A stretch of 64,000 nt of DNA. It comes from Sulfobacillus benefaciens (GTDB taxonomy: Bacteria > Bacillota > Sulfobacillia > Sulfobacillales > Sulfobacillaceae). Below are positions 52,824-61,798 of this stretch, in pieces (position 1 is the first letter of the stretch; each line of letters starts with the position of its first letter). The translations under genes were made by a program, and so were the position numbers. Location of the stretch: positions 1 through 64,000 of the forward strand of contig PXYW01000003.1 of the NCBI GenBank assembly GCA_003023695.1, written 5' to 3'. The notes beneath the pieces are model-generated. The model was not told the origin of the DNA. It was given only the letters and a program-made list of their open reading frames with translations, and did not search any database.

Positions 52824-53690
52824 TTACTGCCGCGAGTCGATAAATTGCTTCAACTGGGGCAGAACTCGTTGGACCGCTTGATATCCATGGTCTATCAACA
52901 TCGCATAATCGTTAAATCCAAAAAATGGCACATGTTGCGTCATAGGGGCAATGGAAAACACATTCGCATCAGAAGCGCGCAATTCCGATAAGGTTTGCGT
53001 AGCATAATCTTCCGACCGGGATAAAATCTCTTCAATACCTACTTGGTTAGCGTTCACAGTAGGCGGAACCGCCACGTTCACTGCCACTACCGGTCCGTGA
53101 AAGAGAGCCTTGGCCCAATCCACGGGCAAAGTATCAGCTGTGCCGCCATCCACCAACACTCGATTATTCCATCTCGGTGCATCAAATAATCCGGGCAAGG
53201 CCATTGTCGCCCCTAAAGCTAGATTAAGAGACACCCTGTGGTATACTTCCCACCGCCCCCTCAACGGGGCCACCCTAGGTATATTGGTAAAGGCGATAGC
53301 CCGCATACTGACCAGATCCACTGAGGTCACCACCGTGGGCACCAAAAAATCTTCCGTGGTACTAGCCAATGGTGCTAAATTAAGTAATTCCGATAAGAAT
53401 TGTGATGGGTTTATTAGTCCCGTTGCCCTTGTCGGATTCCAAGGCCAAAGTTCAGCAAATAGTTCGCTATTGATGTGAAAATACCGCTCGGGATGCGCAG
53501 TAATTAGGGCTCCTGCTGCCTCCAGATCCGAAGCCGTAACTCCCAGCGCATAAAGACCCGCCACCAACCCTCCCGCAGATGTACCGGCTAATGCTACTGG
53601 ACGAAGTCCTGCATTCTCCAAGGCTTTTAACACACCAATATGGGCTGCCCCTAACAATCCACCCCCGGAAAGAGCCAACGAAAACCCCAT
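52824..53690 (-). CDS. Patatin-like phospholipase (RssA/NTE type)
   Basis: 288 residues. The oxyanion hole is in LALSGGGLLGAAHIG, the nucleophile serine in LAGTSAGGLVAGLYALG, and the catalytic aspartate in VLVDGGTADTLPV. This is the complete Ser-Asp dyad of patatin lipases. No signal peptide. GGGAGGTG precedes the ATG. The gene is followed by a gap of 60 bases to the K+ channel gene on the same strand. Probable membrane-lipid hydrolase. Confidence 0.9.
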   Translation of the reverse strand: MGFSLALSGGGLLGAAHIGVLKALENAGLRPVALAGTSAGGLVAGLYALGVTASDLEAAGALITAHPERYFHINSELFAELWPWNPTRATGLINPSQFLSELLNLAPLASTTEDFLVPTVVTSVDLVSMRAIAFTNIPRVAPLRGRWEVYHRVSLNLALGATMALPGLFDAPRWNNRVLVDGGTADTLPVDWAKALFHGPVVAVNVAVPPTVNANQVGIEEILSRSEDYATQTLSELRASDANVFSIAPMTQHVPFFGFNDYAMLIDHGYQAVQRVLPQLKQFIDSRQ

Positions 53691-53747
53691 TTCTACACAC
53701 CTCCCGGTATTTTCCTCCCATCCTTATTTTATATTCCGTGGCCCCTC

Positions 53748-54701
53748 CTACTGTTCCGGAACCAGGATTAATACTGCATCTTGATCGTCAATAACGGGAT
53801 CGTGTTCTACGCCAACCAATACAGATCCATCATGAACCAGCCCTAACAAGACGCCGGGATAGTTTTTCCGCACTTGACTCAATGGCTGACCGGCCCACTC
53901 CGGTTGAATGGGACGTTCACGCAACTGATAGCGGTCGGTGCCTATCAACCCTAACAGCAAGTCCGCGGCATGTGGCGTCTCAAGACTTTTAGCCAACGTA
54001 CGGCCCATTAAATCATCGGCGGAAATGGTATGACGAATCCCTAGATCTTGCAACGCACCTGCAACTTTTGTCGATTGCACCATAGCCATTTGGGGCAAAT
54101 TCGGTGCGGCATGTTTTACTAACACTGCCGTCATCAAAATATCGCCGTCGGAACTGCCAGCTATTAGTGCCTGGCGGGCCCTTTCCGGATGGGATTTCTT
54201 AACTGTTTCGACCTTGGTCGGGTCGCCTACCATGAGATGAATCCTGGCAGGCACACGGGCCGGATCAACATCGGCCACTAATACCACTTCTTGCTCTTCG
54301 TCTACCAATTCGTTTAACAAGTGGGCCACGGTGTCGTTAAACCCGTACACCACCAGGAAGTCTTTAACATTAAGACGGTGCTCCATTCCCAATACCCTCC
54401 TGAGTTGAATTGATGCTAAAGCTGCTGCCCATGCTGCAAACACTGCACCCACTAGCGGGATCGTGGTCAGCATCACCCCCATCGCCACAATTCGCCCGAT
54501 GGTGTTGTGGGGAGTCACATCTCCATATCCGACTGTGGTTGCAGTGGTAATTGCCCAGTATAGTCCGGTAAAGAAGCGAACTCCCTGGGTCCAGGCAAAC
54601 AAGATCGCCCCTAGTATCATGGTCACCAGCGACAAGATAATCAGAAAGAGGATCTGGTGCCTTCGCACCCTTTTCCATAACAGGCTAATTAATAGAGTCA
54701 C
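53748..54701 (-). CDS. Potassium channel with RCK (TrkA-N/TrkA-C) domain
   Basis: 317 residues. Two helices (about 16-38 and 68-98) flank the pore with selectivity filter TTVGYGD at 55-61. A cytosolic RCK domain begins DFLVVYGFNDTVAHLLNEL, with the Rossmann glycine motif altered from GxGxxG to GFNDT, and ends in a TrkA-C part. This is the MthK-like design of ligand-gated K+ channels. The GTG start overlaps the acetyltransferase stop by four bases (GTGA). K+ flux would support inside-positive potential in an acidophile, but that is inference. Confidence 0.9.
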   Translation of the reverse strand: MTLLISLLWKRVRRHQILFLIILSLVTMILGAILFAWTQGVRFFTGLYWAITTATTVGYGDVTPHNTIGRIVAMGVMLTTIPLVGAVFAAWAAALASIQLRRVLGMEHRLNVKDFLVVYGFNDTVAHLLNELVDEEQEVVLVADVDPARVPARIHLMVGDPTKVETVKKSHPERARQALIAGSSDGDILMTAVLVKHAAPNLPQMAMVQSTKVAGALQDLGIRHTISADDLMGRTLAKSLETPHAADLLLGLIGTDRYQLRERPIQPEWAGQPLSQVRKNYPGVLLGLVHDGSVLVGVEHDPVIDDQDAVLILVPEQ

Positions 54702-55579
54702 AGTGGTCTCCGTTGGAAATGGTATTGATCAATATCGGTTACAGGTTGATAGCCAACTTGTTGGTATATATGATTTGACGTAGGATTCGCCAGGTCGGTA
54801 AACAGGAACACCCGTTGATATCCCCAATCCAACAATTGTTGTGACACCCGCCGCACCAAATCAGACGCATACCCTCGCCCGCGATAGGGTGGCGGTGTAT
54901 AAACCGGAGCTATACGAATGCCATGAGGCGTTGGTCCGCTATAGCCCACTATGCAACACGGATTTCCAGATTCCTCGAGCACCATAAATCCCGCGCTCCG
55001 CCATTCGCCTGCCAATCGAACTGTAACACTGCGATGGGCAAAGTCGCGAGGATCTGTCACCTCTCCCATCGCCTCTGCCGTAAAGTCCACCATCCAAGAC
55101 AGCAACCAGGAGTAATCTTCCGGTACCGCTTGACGTATCTGTTCGGGACCCGAAGATCCCGGCAGCACATCCGTCAACTGGTAAATACGCTCCGAGACTT
55201 CGCGGGTGACCGCATCCCCGGACAACGATGCCCAAATTCTAGCGAACTCGGCTGCCGGGCGTATAGGCCCTATAACACCTACCAGCCCCGGGTACAGGCT
55301 AAAAACATCTTGGACCAAGCACTTAACCGCTTCTTCTAACCCAATCTTGGACAATATTAGGGGCCTCCCTGCCATCCCTAGCGCCGCACCATGAATCTTT
55401 CCTTGTTGATTGGCAACCGCACCCAGATAGACTAAGTCTCCTGGACGCGGATTCCGAGCCTCCGATTCCAAGAGCCCTAACATTAAATTGTGGGTAGCCT
55501 CATCGTTCATTAAGAACTCACGAACGTCGGAAAACAAGGTCGTTGGCGATAGAGACCGCATCATTCGAAACTGCTCCAT
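54698..55579 (-). CDS. GNAT-family N-acetyltransferase
   Basis: 293 residues. The N-terminal half is a degenerate acyltransferase-like fold; the C-terminal half holds the acetyl-CoA motif A in APVYTPPPYRGRGYASDLVR and motif B in NPTSNHIYQQVGYQPV. The two-domain layout resembles N-acetyltransferases that act on small molecules or peptide N-termini. It is coupled by overlap to the K+ channel gene, a link that is unusual and unexplained. Confidence 0.85.
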   Translation of the reverse strand: MEQFRMMRSLSPTTLFSDVREFLMNDEATHNLMLGLLESEARNPRPGDLVYLGAVANQQGKIHGAALGMAGRPLILSKIGLEEAVKCLVQDVFSLYPGLVGVIGPIRPAAEFARIWASLSGDAVTREVSERIYQLTDVLPGSSGPEQIRQAVPEDYSWLLSWMVDFTAEAMGEVTDPRDFAHRSVTVRLAGEWRSAGFMVLEESGNPCCIVGYSGPTPHGIRIAPVYTPPPYRGRGYASDLVRRVSQQLLDWGYQRVFLFTDLANPTSNHIYQQVGYQPVTDIDQYHFQRRPL

Positions 55580-55761
55580 CCTCTATTCACCTTCTTTGGG
55601 GTGGCATTTCCGCTACTGTTCTCATTCTACCTAACCGCAGAAGTAAAGCGCCATACCTATGAAATCACCCCTAGTGTGCGATTGGCACCAACGTATTAAG
55701 CCTCTACGGTAACACTGTGGAATTCGTCCATCACGATGATGTCGGAAAGCAAGGACAAACA

Positions 55762-56931
55762 ATGGAAACTGCATCTCTTTGGGGACAAGTCGCAGAAGCA
55801 ACGCGCCAACTGCTAAATGCGGGATGGGTGCAAATTACCCATTTTGAAGAAACCGAACCCCTGATCACCATTAAAGGGGTATCTTATTTTGTTCCCCCAG
55901 AATTGAATCGTTTAATGACCGTCACCCAAACTCTGGTTTCTCCCTTAGATCCTTTTCACCGCGCCCATCAACCTACCGTAAACCGGGTGATGCGCCAACT
56001 ATATCTCGAAGGACAAACGGTATGCGCCCCTTTAGAAGATTTTCTCTGTGACATTTTGTCCCCAGAATTGTGCCAGTCTCTAGCCTATTATGCAAATCTT
56101 CGCCTCGTTTGTGCTACGCCCCTTTGGTATCGGGGAAGAGTGTCGGGCGCACTAATCGCCTATGGAATGTCTGATCCCAACGGCCCAGCACTACAATTGT
56201 TAGCGCAATTGGCTTCTTTAATTTGGTTTCAAGAACAAGCTCAAGGAAACACCCAGGGAGAATTGGAGGCACTACAACGAGCAGCGTTGGAATGGATAGC
56301 CCTTTCCTCCCACCATCGCCATGAACTAGCGGACATTTTAGCAAGCCAAATCCAAACGCGTCTCATTGCCCTGATGTGGAGATTGGATGATGTGCTCGAT
56401 GGATTAACCCCTGACGAATCATGGATCCCCACTTTATCCCAAATTCGCGAACAATTGTCGCAAACCGCATACCAGGACATCGCAAATATGAGTCACGCAA
56501 TGTATCCCCCAACATTGCAGCTAGGATTAATAGCCGCGCTCTCCACGTTGTTGGCAGAGCATTCCACCTGCAACGCCACTTTGGCAGCAGACGATGTTGT
56601 GCACAACTGGGACTATCCCACGAACAACCGTATTCCTTTCTCGGTCCGTCTCGCCATGTATCAAATTGTCGAAGACTACTTAAAAATAATGGAGGAAGAG
56701 GGAATCGTCTCGCAAACCCAACTCAAGTTATCCGCCCTCGGCAATACCTTGTGCTTAAATGTCACAGTGCAAGATCCGCTCCCCAGTCTGGCTCCGTTCC
56801 CCCGCAAGCTCGCCGAACAACAGATCAAACTGCTAAGCGGCCAAGTGTTTTGGGCCGAGGATGGCCATCGTATGGCCATCGTGCTTCCAATCCTAGCTCC
56901 ATCGATAAATCTATCCCGCTCGCCCGGATAA
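55762..56931 (+). CDS. Pseudo-histidine-kinase with GAF-like sensor region
   Basis: 389 residues, soluble. The first 160 residues look like a GAF-type sensor (for example LRLVCATPLWYRGRVSGALI). The rest aligns by eye with the active kinase encoded downstream: IANMSHAMYPPTLQLGLIAAL here against IRQLSHQLHPAFIRLGLTPAL there. All catalytic motifs are lost. The H-box histidine is alanine 194 (LADILASQIQ), the N-box reads IVEDYLKIMEE, and the glycine box is absent. ATG 55762 follows AAGGAC; a GTG 15 codons upstream is weaker. Likely a regulatory partner of the second protein. Confidence 0.7.
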   Translation: METASLWGQVAEATRQLLNAGWVQITHFEETEPLITIKGVSYFVPPELNRLMTVTQTLVSPLDPFHRAHQPTVNRVMRQLYLEGQTVCAPLEDFLCDILSPELCQSLAYYANLRLVCATPLWYRGRVSGALIAYGMSDPNGPALQLLAQLASLIWFQEQAQGNTQGELEALQRAALEWIALSSHHRHELADILASQIQTRLIALMWRLDDVLDGLTPDESWIPTLSQIREQLSQTAYQDIANMSHAMYPPTLQLGLIAALSTLLAEHSTCNATLAADDVVHNWDYPTNNRIPFSVRLAMYQIVEDYLKIMEEEGIVSQTQLKLSALGNTLCLNVTVQDPLPSLAPFPRKLAEQQIKLLSGQVFWAEDGHRMAIVLPILAPSINLSRSPG

Positions 56932-57165
56932 ATATGGTAAAAGTTTTCGTCCAAGTGTATGGGATTTCCTCATGATGGCATAGGCTTCGACATTATCACT
57001 GCGCCAAATTGTCGCAATATACAGGTTCGTGACGCACGATTCCTTCGCCGTCGTCACTGTCGATGCAGGAATTTTTATGGATTTAGGCGAATTGGCTGCT
57101 GACAAATTAAGTAAAATCCCATGAAAAAACTTATAGGGCGACGATTAATAAGGAGAAAATATCTC

Positions 57166-58329
57166 ATGAATATACATCCGCCGGTACTTAAGGATTTTAT
57201 CGAGCGCATTCGCCACGAGACTAAATGGGCCTGGATTCAATATCTACGAGTCTCCCTAGTATCTTTTGATGTGATTGAATGTAGCCACAATCCTGCTGAT
57301 GCTGCTGCAGCAGAGGCACTTTGCCAAGTGGTAGCTCTCTGCCACCAGACCGCGAAGAACGGGGAAATCAATGCAAACTCAATCTACCGCAAGGGGCCGC
57401 TGTTAAATCGGCACTGGACCGACTTTACAGAATCCGATATAAAAATAGGCATACCTCCAAGGTGGCCATATCTTAGCCTCTATCCGGTCAAATACGACAC
57501 TGTATATTATGGTTCCTTACTTATTCATCACGAAGAACTTCTCTCAGAACATTCAGAACAACTATTATCCGCTTATGCTCACGAGGCGGCAGCCCTCGAA
57601 CGGGTTTCCGATCTTGAACAACGTGTGCAGGATCAAGGATGGAAGCTACACGATGCCATTATAGAATTGGCGCATGCACATGATACAGCAGCAGAATCCG
57701 TAGCTGACCACTTACACGGCAAAGTGCAAAGCTACTTACTGGTTGCATCGCATCAGCTGCAGCAGTGTCAAGATTTGCTTAGGTCACAACCCACCGAGAT
57801 AATGGATATTTTGCAAAACACCATGGATCTTCTCGATACCGTCCGTGATCAGCATATACGGCAATTAAGTCACCAACTCCATCCGGCATTTATCCGACTT
57901 GGGCTGACTCCCGCATTAGAACATCTGATTCGACGCTACCATTCTGTCTTGAATCTCCAACTTCGAATCGATGCCACGGTACGCCGATGGGACCAATTGA
58001 TTGATAGTCCGCTGCCACCAGCTACACGACTAGCCACCTACCGCATTGTGGAAGAGGCTCTGAATAACGTAATACAGCACGCCCAGGCCAATAGCGTCCA
58101 AGTCCGAGTATTGGTTGAAGACGGTCAATGGTTGGTCGTCCATATAGAAGACAACGGCAATGGCCGCCAATCCCACTCATTGAAGGAACATTTGGGTACA
58201 TTAACGATGAGAGCTCGAGCGGAAGAATTAGGGGGCACACTGAAATGGACACCGGTGTCACCACAGGGCACTCGGATAACCTGCATTCTACCCATCGCGG
58301 TTTCCACTGGCCTATTAAAAACCATTTAG
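57166..58329 (+). CDS. Cytosolic sensor histidine kinase, HisKA_3/NarL-partner type
   Basis: 387 residues with no membrane helix. N-terminal sensor region (about 1-160), a helical linker, H-box with histidine 184 (VADHLHGKVQSYLL), N-box EEALNNVIQHAQAN (about 296-309), and glycine boxes DNGNG (329-333) and LGTLTMRARAEELGGTL. The set matches kinases that normally phosphorylate NarL/LuxR-type regulators. No such regulator follows; instead a receiver-only protein lies on the other strand with its last 15 bases overlapping this gene's end. AAGGAG lies ten bases before the ATG; 15 codons upstream are open. It is a tandem paralog of the pseudokinase. Confidence 0.85.
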   Translation: MNIHPPVLKDFIERIRHETKWAWIQYLRVSLVSFDVIECSHNPADAAAAEALCQVVALCHQTAKNGEINANSIYRKGPLLNRHWTDFTESDIKIGIPPRWPYLSLYPVKYDTVYYGSLLIHHEELLSEHSEQLLSAYAHEAAALERVSDLEQRVQDQGWKLHDAIIELAHAHDTAAESVADHLHGKVQSYLLVASHQLQQCQDLLRSQPTEIMDILQNTMDLLDTVRDQHIRQLSHQLHPAFIRLGLTPALEHLIRRYHSVLNLQLRIDATVRRWDQLIDSPLPPATRLATYRIVEEALNNVIQHAQANSVQVRVLVEDGQWLVVHIEDNGNGRQSHSLKEHLGTLTMRARAEELGGTLKWTPVSPQGTRITCILPIAVSTGLLKTI

Positions 58330-58704
58330 TGGCTCAGCGCCACACCAGTCGCGTAAAATTGACACTGTAATCTGTGGCTTTAAAATAAACGGAAGTGCCA
58401 TTTTAGCCACGAAAGGCCCTATTTCAGGATCTGTTCCCATGATGAGTACTCTGGGTCGGAATGAAGAATTCCTTGCGCCGTCTCGAAAGCTCTCATAAAG
58501 CATTTTGTCTAATAAATTAACGTCGCATAAGACCAAGTTAGGTTGCAAATCGCGAACTAACGCCACACCGGCGACGCTAGCTGAAGCAGATCCTACTAAT
58601 TTCACGCTGTTTAGAGCAGACACCAGGTGGATTAACCACTTCAAATATAGTTCATCGCGTTCTAAGATCACTAGGGATCGCAGTAATTCCGGATCCGCCA
58701 CCAC
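58315..58704 (-). CDS. Single-domain response regulator (receiver only)
   Basis: 129 residues, one receiver domain without output domain. Acid pocket in LVILERDELYL, phospho-acceptor aspartate in NLVLCDVNLLDK, threonine in VLIMGTDPE and lysine in LPFILKPQ: all key positions are present. GTG start behind GGGGAGGAAA. It is convergent with and overlaps the kinase gene by 15 bases, so the two transcripts would be antisense at their ends. It could be the phosphate acceptor of the kinase and act by protein contact. Confidence 0.75.
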   Translation of the reverse strand: MVADPELLRSLVILERDELYLKWLIHLVSALNSVKLVGSASASVAGVALVRDLQPNLVLCDVNLLDKMLYESFRDGARNSSFRPRVLIMGTDPEIGPFVAKMALPFILKPQITVSILRDWCGAEPLNGF

Positions 58705-58853
58705 TTTCCTCCCCTTCCCCTTTGTAATTATTCGAGGGGCAAAGGCGATCTCCTTGTTTCCCCTGCCAATCTTTTGTGCTCTGATGCTTTAGTGCGTACA
58801 TGTTTTAGAATATAATCTCGAACCATGAGAGATACGACCAGCGGAAGGGTATC
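58705..58853. promoter_or_regulatory. Presumed promoter region of the receiver gene
   Basis: 149 bases upstream of the minus-strand receiver gene. AT-rich near 58797-58825; no clear operator seen. Confidence 0.3.
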
Positions 58854-59186
58854 ATGCCGTCAAGACGAACCACATATTCCAACCTTGGCCAAAAATTGCC
58901 GACGAATATAACTTGGACTCACAAACCGAAATTGCCAACCTTAAATTGCTCATCGCCTCTCATGTTTCGCAGGTTCCAAATATCAGCGGACCAAATTTTG
59001 AAATTTTATTTGGCCGTGGTGGAGGCCATGCTAGCCGATTTGCCGTTGGGTGCCGCGCTGAATCAAACGCGAGTGCCGGATGCTCCGCATCCGGAAATCT
59101 CTCATCGGAAGGTTGCCGCGTCCTATATTGGTCTCCTGTCGCAGGACGTGTTTTTCGGCTCTTTTGACGGCCAGAAAAGCGGTTAG
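58854..59186 (+). pseudogene. Frameshifted remnant of an unknown gene
   Basis: Protein-like coding signal moves between frames. From about 58900 to 58995 one frame reads like a real protein (DSQTEIANLKLLIASHVS). From about 58990 to 59186 another frame does (YLAVVEAMLADLPLGAALNQ, then SHRKVAASYIGLLSQDVF). Neither frame has a convincing start with ribosome site. I read this as one decayed gene with at least one frameshift; family not recognised. Confidence 0.4.
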
Positions 59187-59199
59187 AGGTTACTTCGCC

Positions 59200-59459
59200 T
59201 TGAAAGTCGTGCCATCTCGACCACTATTGCTTGGTCTCGTAGTTATGTTATTTCTCGTGGCCGCTCTGTTCGCCCTAGGTAGCGGGTTATATGAATGGAT
59301 TATTGGTGCGGTGTTTTTTTCAGCGGAATTGCCATCGGATTATTCAATGCAATGTGGCACGCTTCTGTGCAAGCATTTACACCGGTTGGGAAGTTGTCCC
59401 GGGTCAGTGCGCTTGACTGGTTATTGTCGTCAGCCACGCCTGCTTTTGGTTGGAAGTAG
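59200..59459 (+). pseudogene. Small membrane protein gene broken at a run of seven T
   Basis: A TTG at 59200 behind AGAGG opens a frame coding LVVMLFLVAALFALGSGLYE, a clear membrane helix. At the T-run 59314-59320 the coding sense shifts by one: with one extra T the frame continues FSGIAIGLFNAMWHASVQAF and ends at TAG 59457-59459. The product would be about 86 residues. The change may be a true mutation, a slippery phase-variable tract or a base-calling error. Confidence 0.5.
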
Positions 59460-59536
59460 TCGCACTTGCTGTTGCCTAAGCCATGTTTCTCTTGAGCAAG
59501 CCCATGCGGGAACTTAACGAATAAGGGAAATGTAGC

Positions 59537-59668
59537 ATGAAAGCCATGGGAATTAATATCAAAGTATCGGGAACGAAGCTCATTCCTAGAGACGACTATT
59601 TTCGCATCCGGCAAACAGAACCAGACCTCAACATTATGGCTGAGTTGCACATGGTAGATGACACCTAG
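59537..59668 (+). CDS. Short ORF, 43 codons, unknown
   Basis: ATG with AAGGGA nine bases upstream. The protein starts MKAMGINIKVSGTKLIPRDD and ends at TAG 59666-59668; it looks soluble and mixed charged. It could be a real microprotein or the first part of a lost gene. No similarity recognised. Confidence 0.35.
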   Translation: MKAMGINIKVSGTKLIPRDDYFRIRQTEPDLNIMAELHMVDDT

Positions 59669-59784
59669 TCTGGGTGGGCACTTTGCGTTACTATTTAAAC
59701 TGCAGATTGGCAGCTATTGACATGCGGAACCTGCGATGTTTCGCTTAATTTCGTGTGTTAGAGTGCCCGGTTCCCACCAGCTAA

Positions 59785-60719
59785 TCAATTTCCAAGCGTT
59801 TCCCTTACAGGTCGCCGCCGTGGATTTAACAGCAAGGATAGAAACACAAGATACGAGACGGCTACGTCGATAATTGCCAAAAGGGGATGTCGTGCAATAG
59901 CCGAGTCATACACTCCGTGAAATATGGCTGCCAGCAACAAAAGGCCAATGCCTACCCGCCATCCGCGAAAACCGTGTGACGCTACCCAGCCGAATCCCCA
60001 AGAGGCGATCCCTGCCCAAATTGCATGTAAAAACGGAGTGTATAATGCCCTCGTCAACGCGGTAAATGTTCCTAATCCAAAGGCATGCCGCATCACCTCA
60101 AATGCGATACCTCGTTCCACATAGGATATATTTTCCACCGCAGAAAAACCCAGCCCCGATGACACCCCGAGCATCATATAGGTTAAAGGGGACCATACCA
60201 CACCGCGAATCCTTTGCCAGCCTAGAACCACCAACACGATAATTTGCTTACAAAATTCCTCGGTAAGGCCAACGAACGCGATATAGGCAGGAGTTGCCAC
60301 GGCAAGTGAGGATGCGTTAAGAAACTTGGAACCTCCGTGAGCGTACCAAAAAGATTCGACCAACATGGCTATGGTGGTGCCCACCACACCGGTAAACACA
60401 TAGGCTCCAATGTCGCTGACCAACGGTGCGAGCCGAATATGGCTCGCTAACAATGGTTGAAACACAAAAAACCAAAACAAAGAGAAATACACCATCATCC
60501 CCGCCACGACATTGATATGAAAATCTAACAATAAAATGGGGGTAATAGCCAGTAGTAGCAACCCCAGGTATAAACGCGACCGGAGGATGGCCATCACATA
60601 AAGAATAGGGTTAGCCGGAAGCCACCTTCTAGCGATACCGAACAAGCCCGCCGTTTCGGAATTTCGACAGGTGGTGCACTGTGCCGGTCAATTGGTTGGC
60701 CACAATTTTCGCAGCGCAT
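59785..60719 (-). pseudogene. PrsW-family intramembrane protease with zinc ribbon out of frame
   Basis: From 60645 down, 286 codons give about eight helices and the PrsW motifs: EExxK in AFVGLTEEFCKQIIVLV, and later FHGVYDSAIA with its histidine. The TTG at 60645 has no ribosome site. A strong AGAGGAGAG does precede an ATG at 60717-60719, which reads MRCENCGQPIDRH in another frame. The second half of the zinc ribbon, CTTCRNSETAGLFG, is in the PrsW frame. One missing base near 60675-60680 would join them into a zinc-ribbon plus PrsW protein, a known layout. Either the gene is broken or the sequence has a one-base error. Confidence 0.7.
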
Positions 60720-60875
60720 AACACTCTCCTCTACAATAAGACGGTCGCCGATACTGTGGGACACTATCTGCTTAGATTTACCAGGTTGCCTGGATATTAA
60801 CCATATTTCAATACCGTTCTGATCGACTTATCCATTTCTGATCATCCCTGACCAAATCTGTCGCCACTTCCTGGT

Positions 60876-61557
60876 TCACGAGTCACGGCTTCTTAGGATC
60901 TCCAGGACCAGTCGTCCACCGGAGGACGCGGGGCACGTCCACTCTCGCACTGAGTGCGGCATGCTCAGCATTTTGTATCCACACCGGGAGCAGATATTGC
61001 TGCTCGGATACCAGCGATTCACGACGATGACCGTCTTGCCCCGCTGGGCCGCTTTGTATTCCCACTAGCAGCGAAATCCTCCAAAACCCATGTCGGCGTT
61101 GGCCCAATCCCGCTTGTGGCTGAGCATCTCGACCACGTTCAGATCTTCGATGGCGATCACGTCAAATCGCCGATCGTGGTGGGTGATGACCAGCCGACCT
61201 ATGCGGTCGGCCAGGATATCATGCTCGAGGCGTTTCAGTCCTTTTTTGTGATAGTCCATCCCTGACCCTAGGTCGGCGACAACCTCACACGGCCACCCTT
61301 GCCGGGCACAATAACGTTCCAGCACTGGCTTTTGCCGTTCCAGATAGTCATTCTGGTCATGACTCCACACCCGCGGTCTTTCGGGCGAGGACGGCGTGCT
61401 GACCCCGATGAGGCCGCAATCGGGCTAAATCATGATAGCCCCCCGCGGTCCGTTCATCCGAGATCAATGTTCCTTCGCGTTTCCATCGCCGCACGGTTGA
61501 GGGAGTCACGCCCAACAATTTCGCGGCTTCTCGAATCCCCACAAGTTCCCGATTCAT
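60876..61557 (-). pseudogene. IS607-type relic: tnpA fused to the end of tnpB, multiply broken
   Basis: The frame from 61557 starts MNRELVGIREAAKLLGVTPS, the MerR-like DNA-binding part of the IS607 serine recombinase. After a frameshift near 61370 the recombinase goes on as SHDQNDYLERQKPVLERYCA and DLGSGMDYHKKGLKRLEHDI. Straight after VITHHDR it becomes TnpB: RFDVIAIEDLNVVEML. An in-frame TAG at 61065-61067 interrupts, then EYKAAQRGKTVIVNRWYPSS and CSRCGYKM follow, and the zinc finger is cut short before a stop at 60876-60878. An internal deletion has joined the two genes. Confidence 0.8.
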
Positions 61558-61798
61558 ACTCTAATGAGATCACGCAGAGAAAACATAGGTAAAGTTTTAG
61601 GAAACTGTTAAAACCCATGGTTGCACCAGAGCATTAAGTTTGCAATCAAGCTGGTGAACTGCTCCCGCCTTCACTTCGCTTAGAGGCGCGAACTTCTTGC
61701 TTCATCGACCACCGCCCGCTGTCGCAGGTCTTACATGATCTCCGCAAGCGTGGATTCGGCACGTTCCATGCCTATATGACGCATATCCGTTAGCTAAC
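61558..61798. other. Gap between two transposon relics, no gene seen
   Basis: Possibly transposon-end DNA. It follows the tnpB relic end (61799) on the minus strand. No clear inverted repeat or reading frame. Confidence 0.3.

Noticed and set aside
58913-59167. Intact 84-codon gene starting MDSQTEIANLK
   Set aside because: The second half (ASAGCSASGNLSSEGC) looks like an out-of-frame translation, so it is treated as part of a frameshifted relic.
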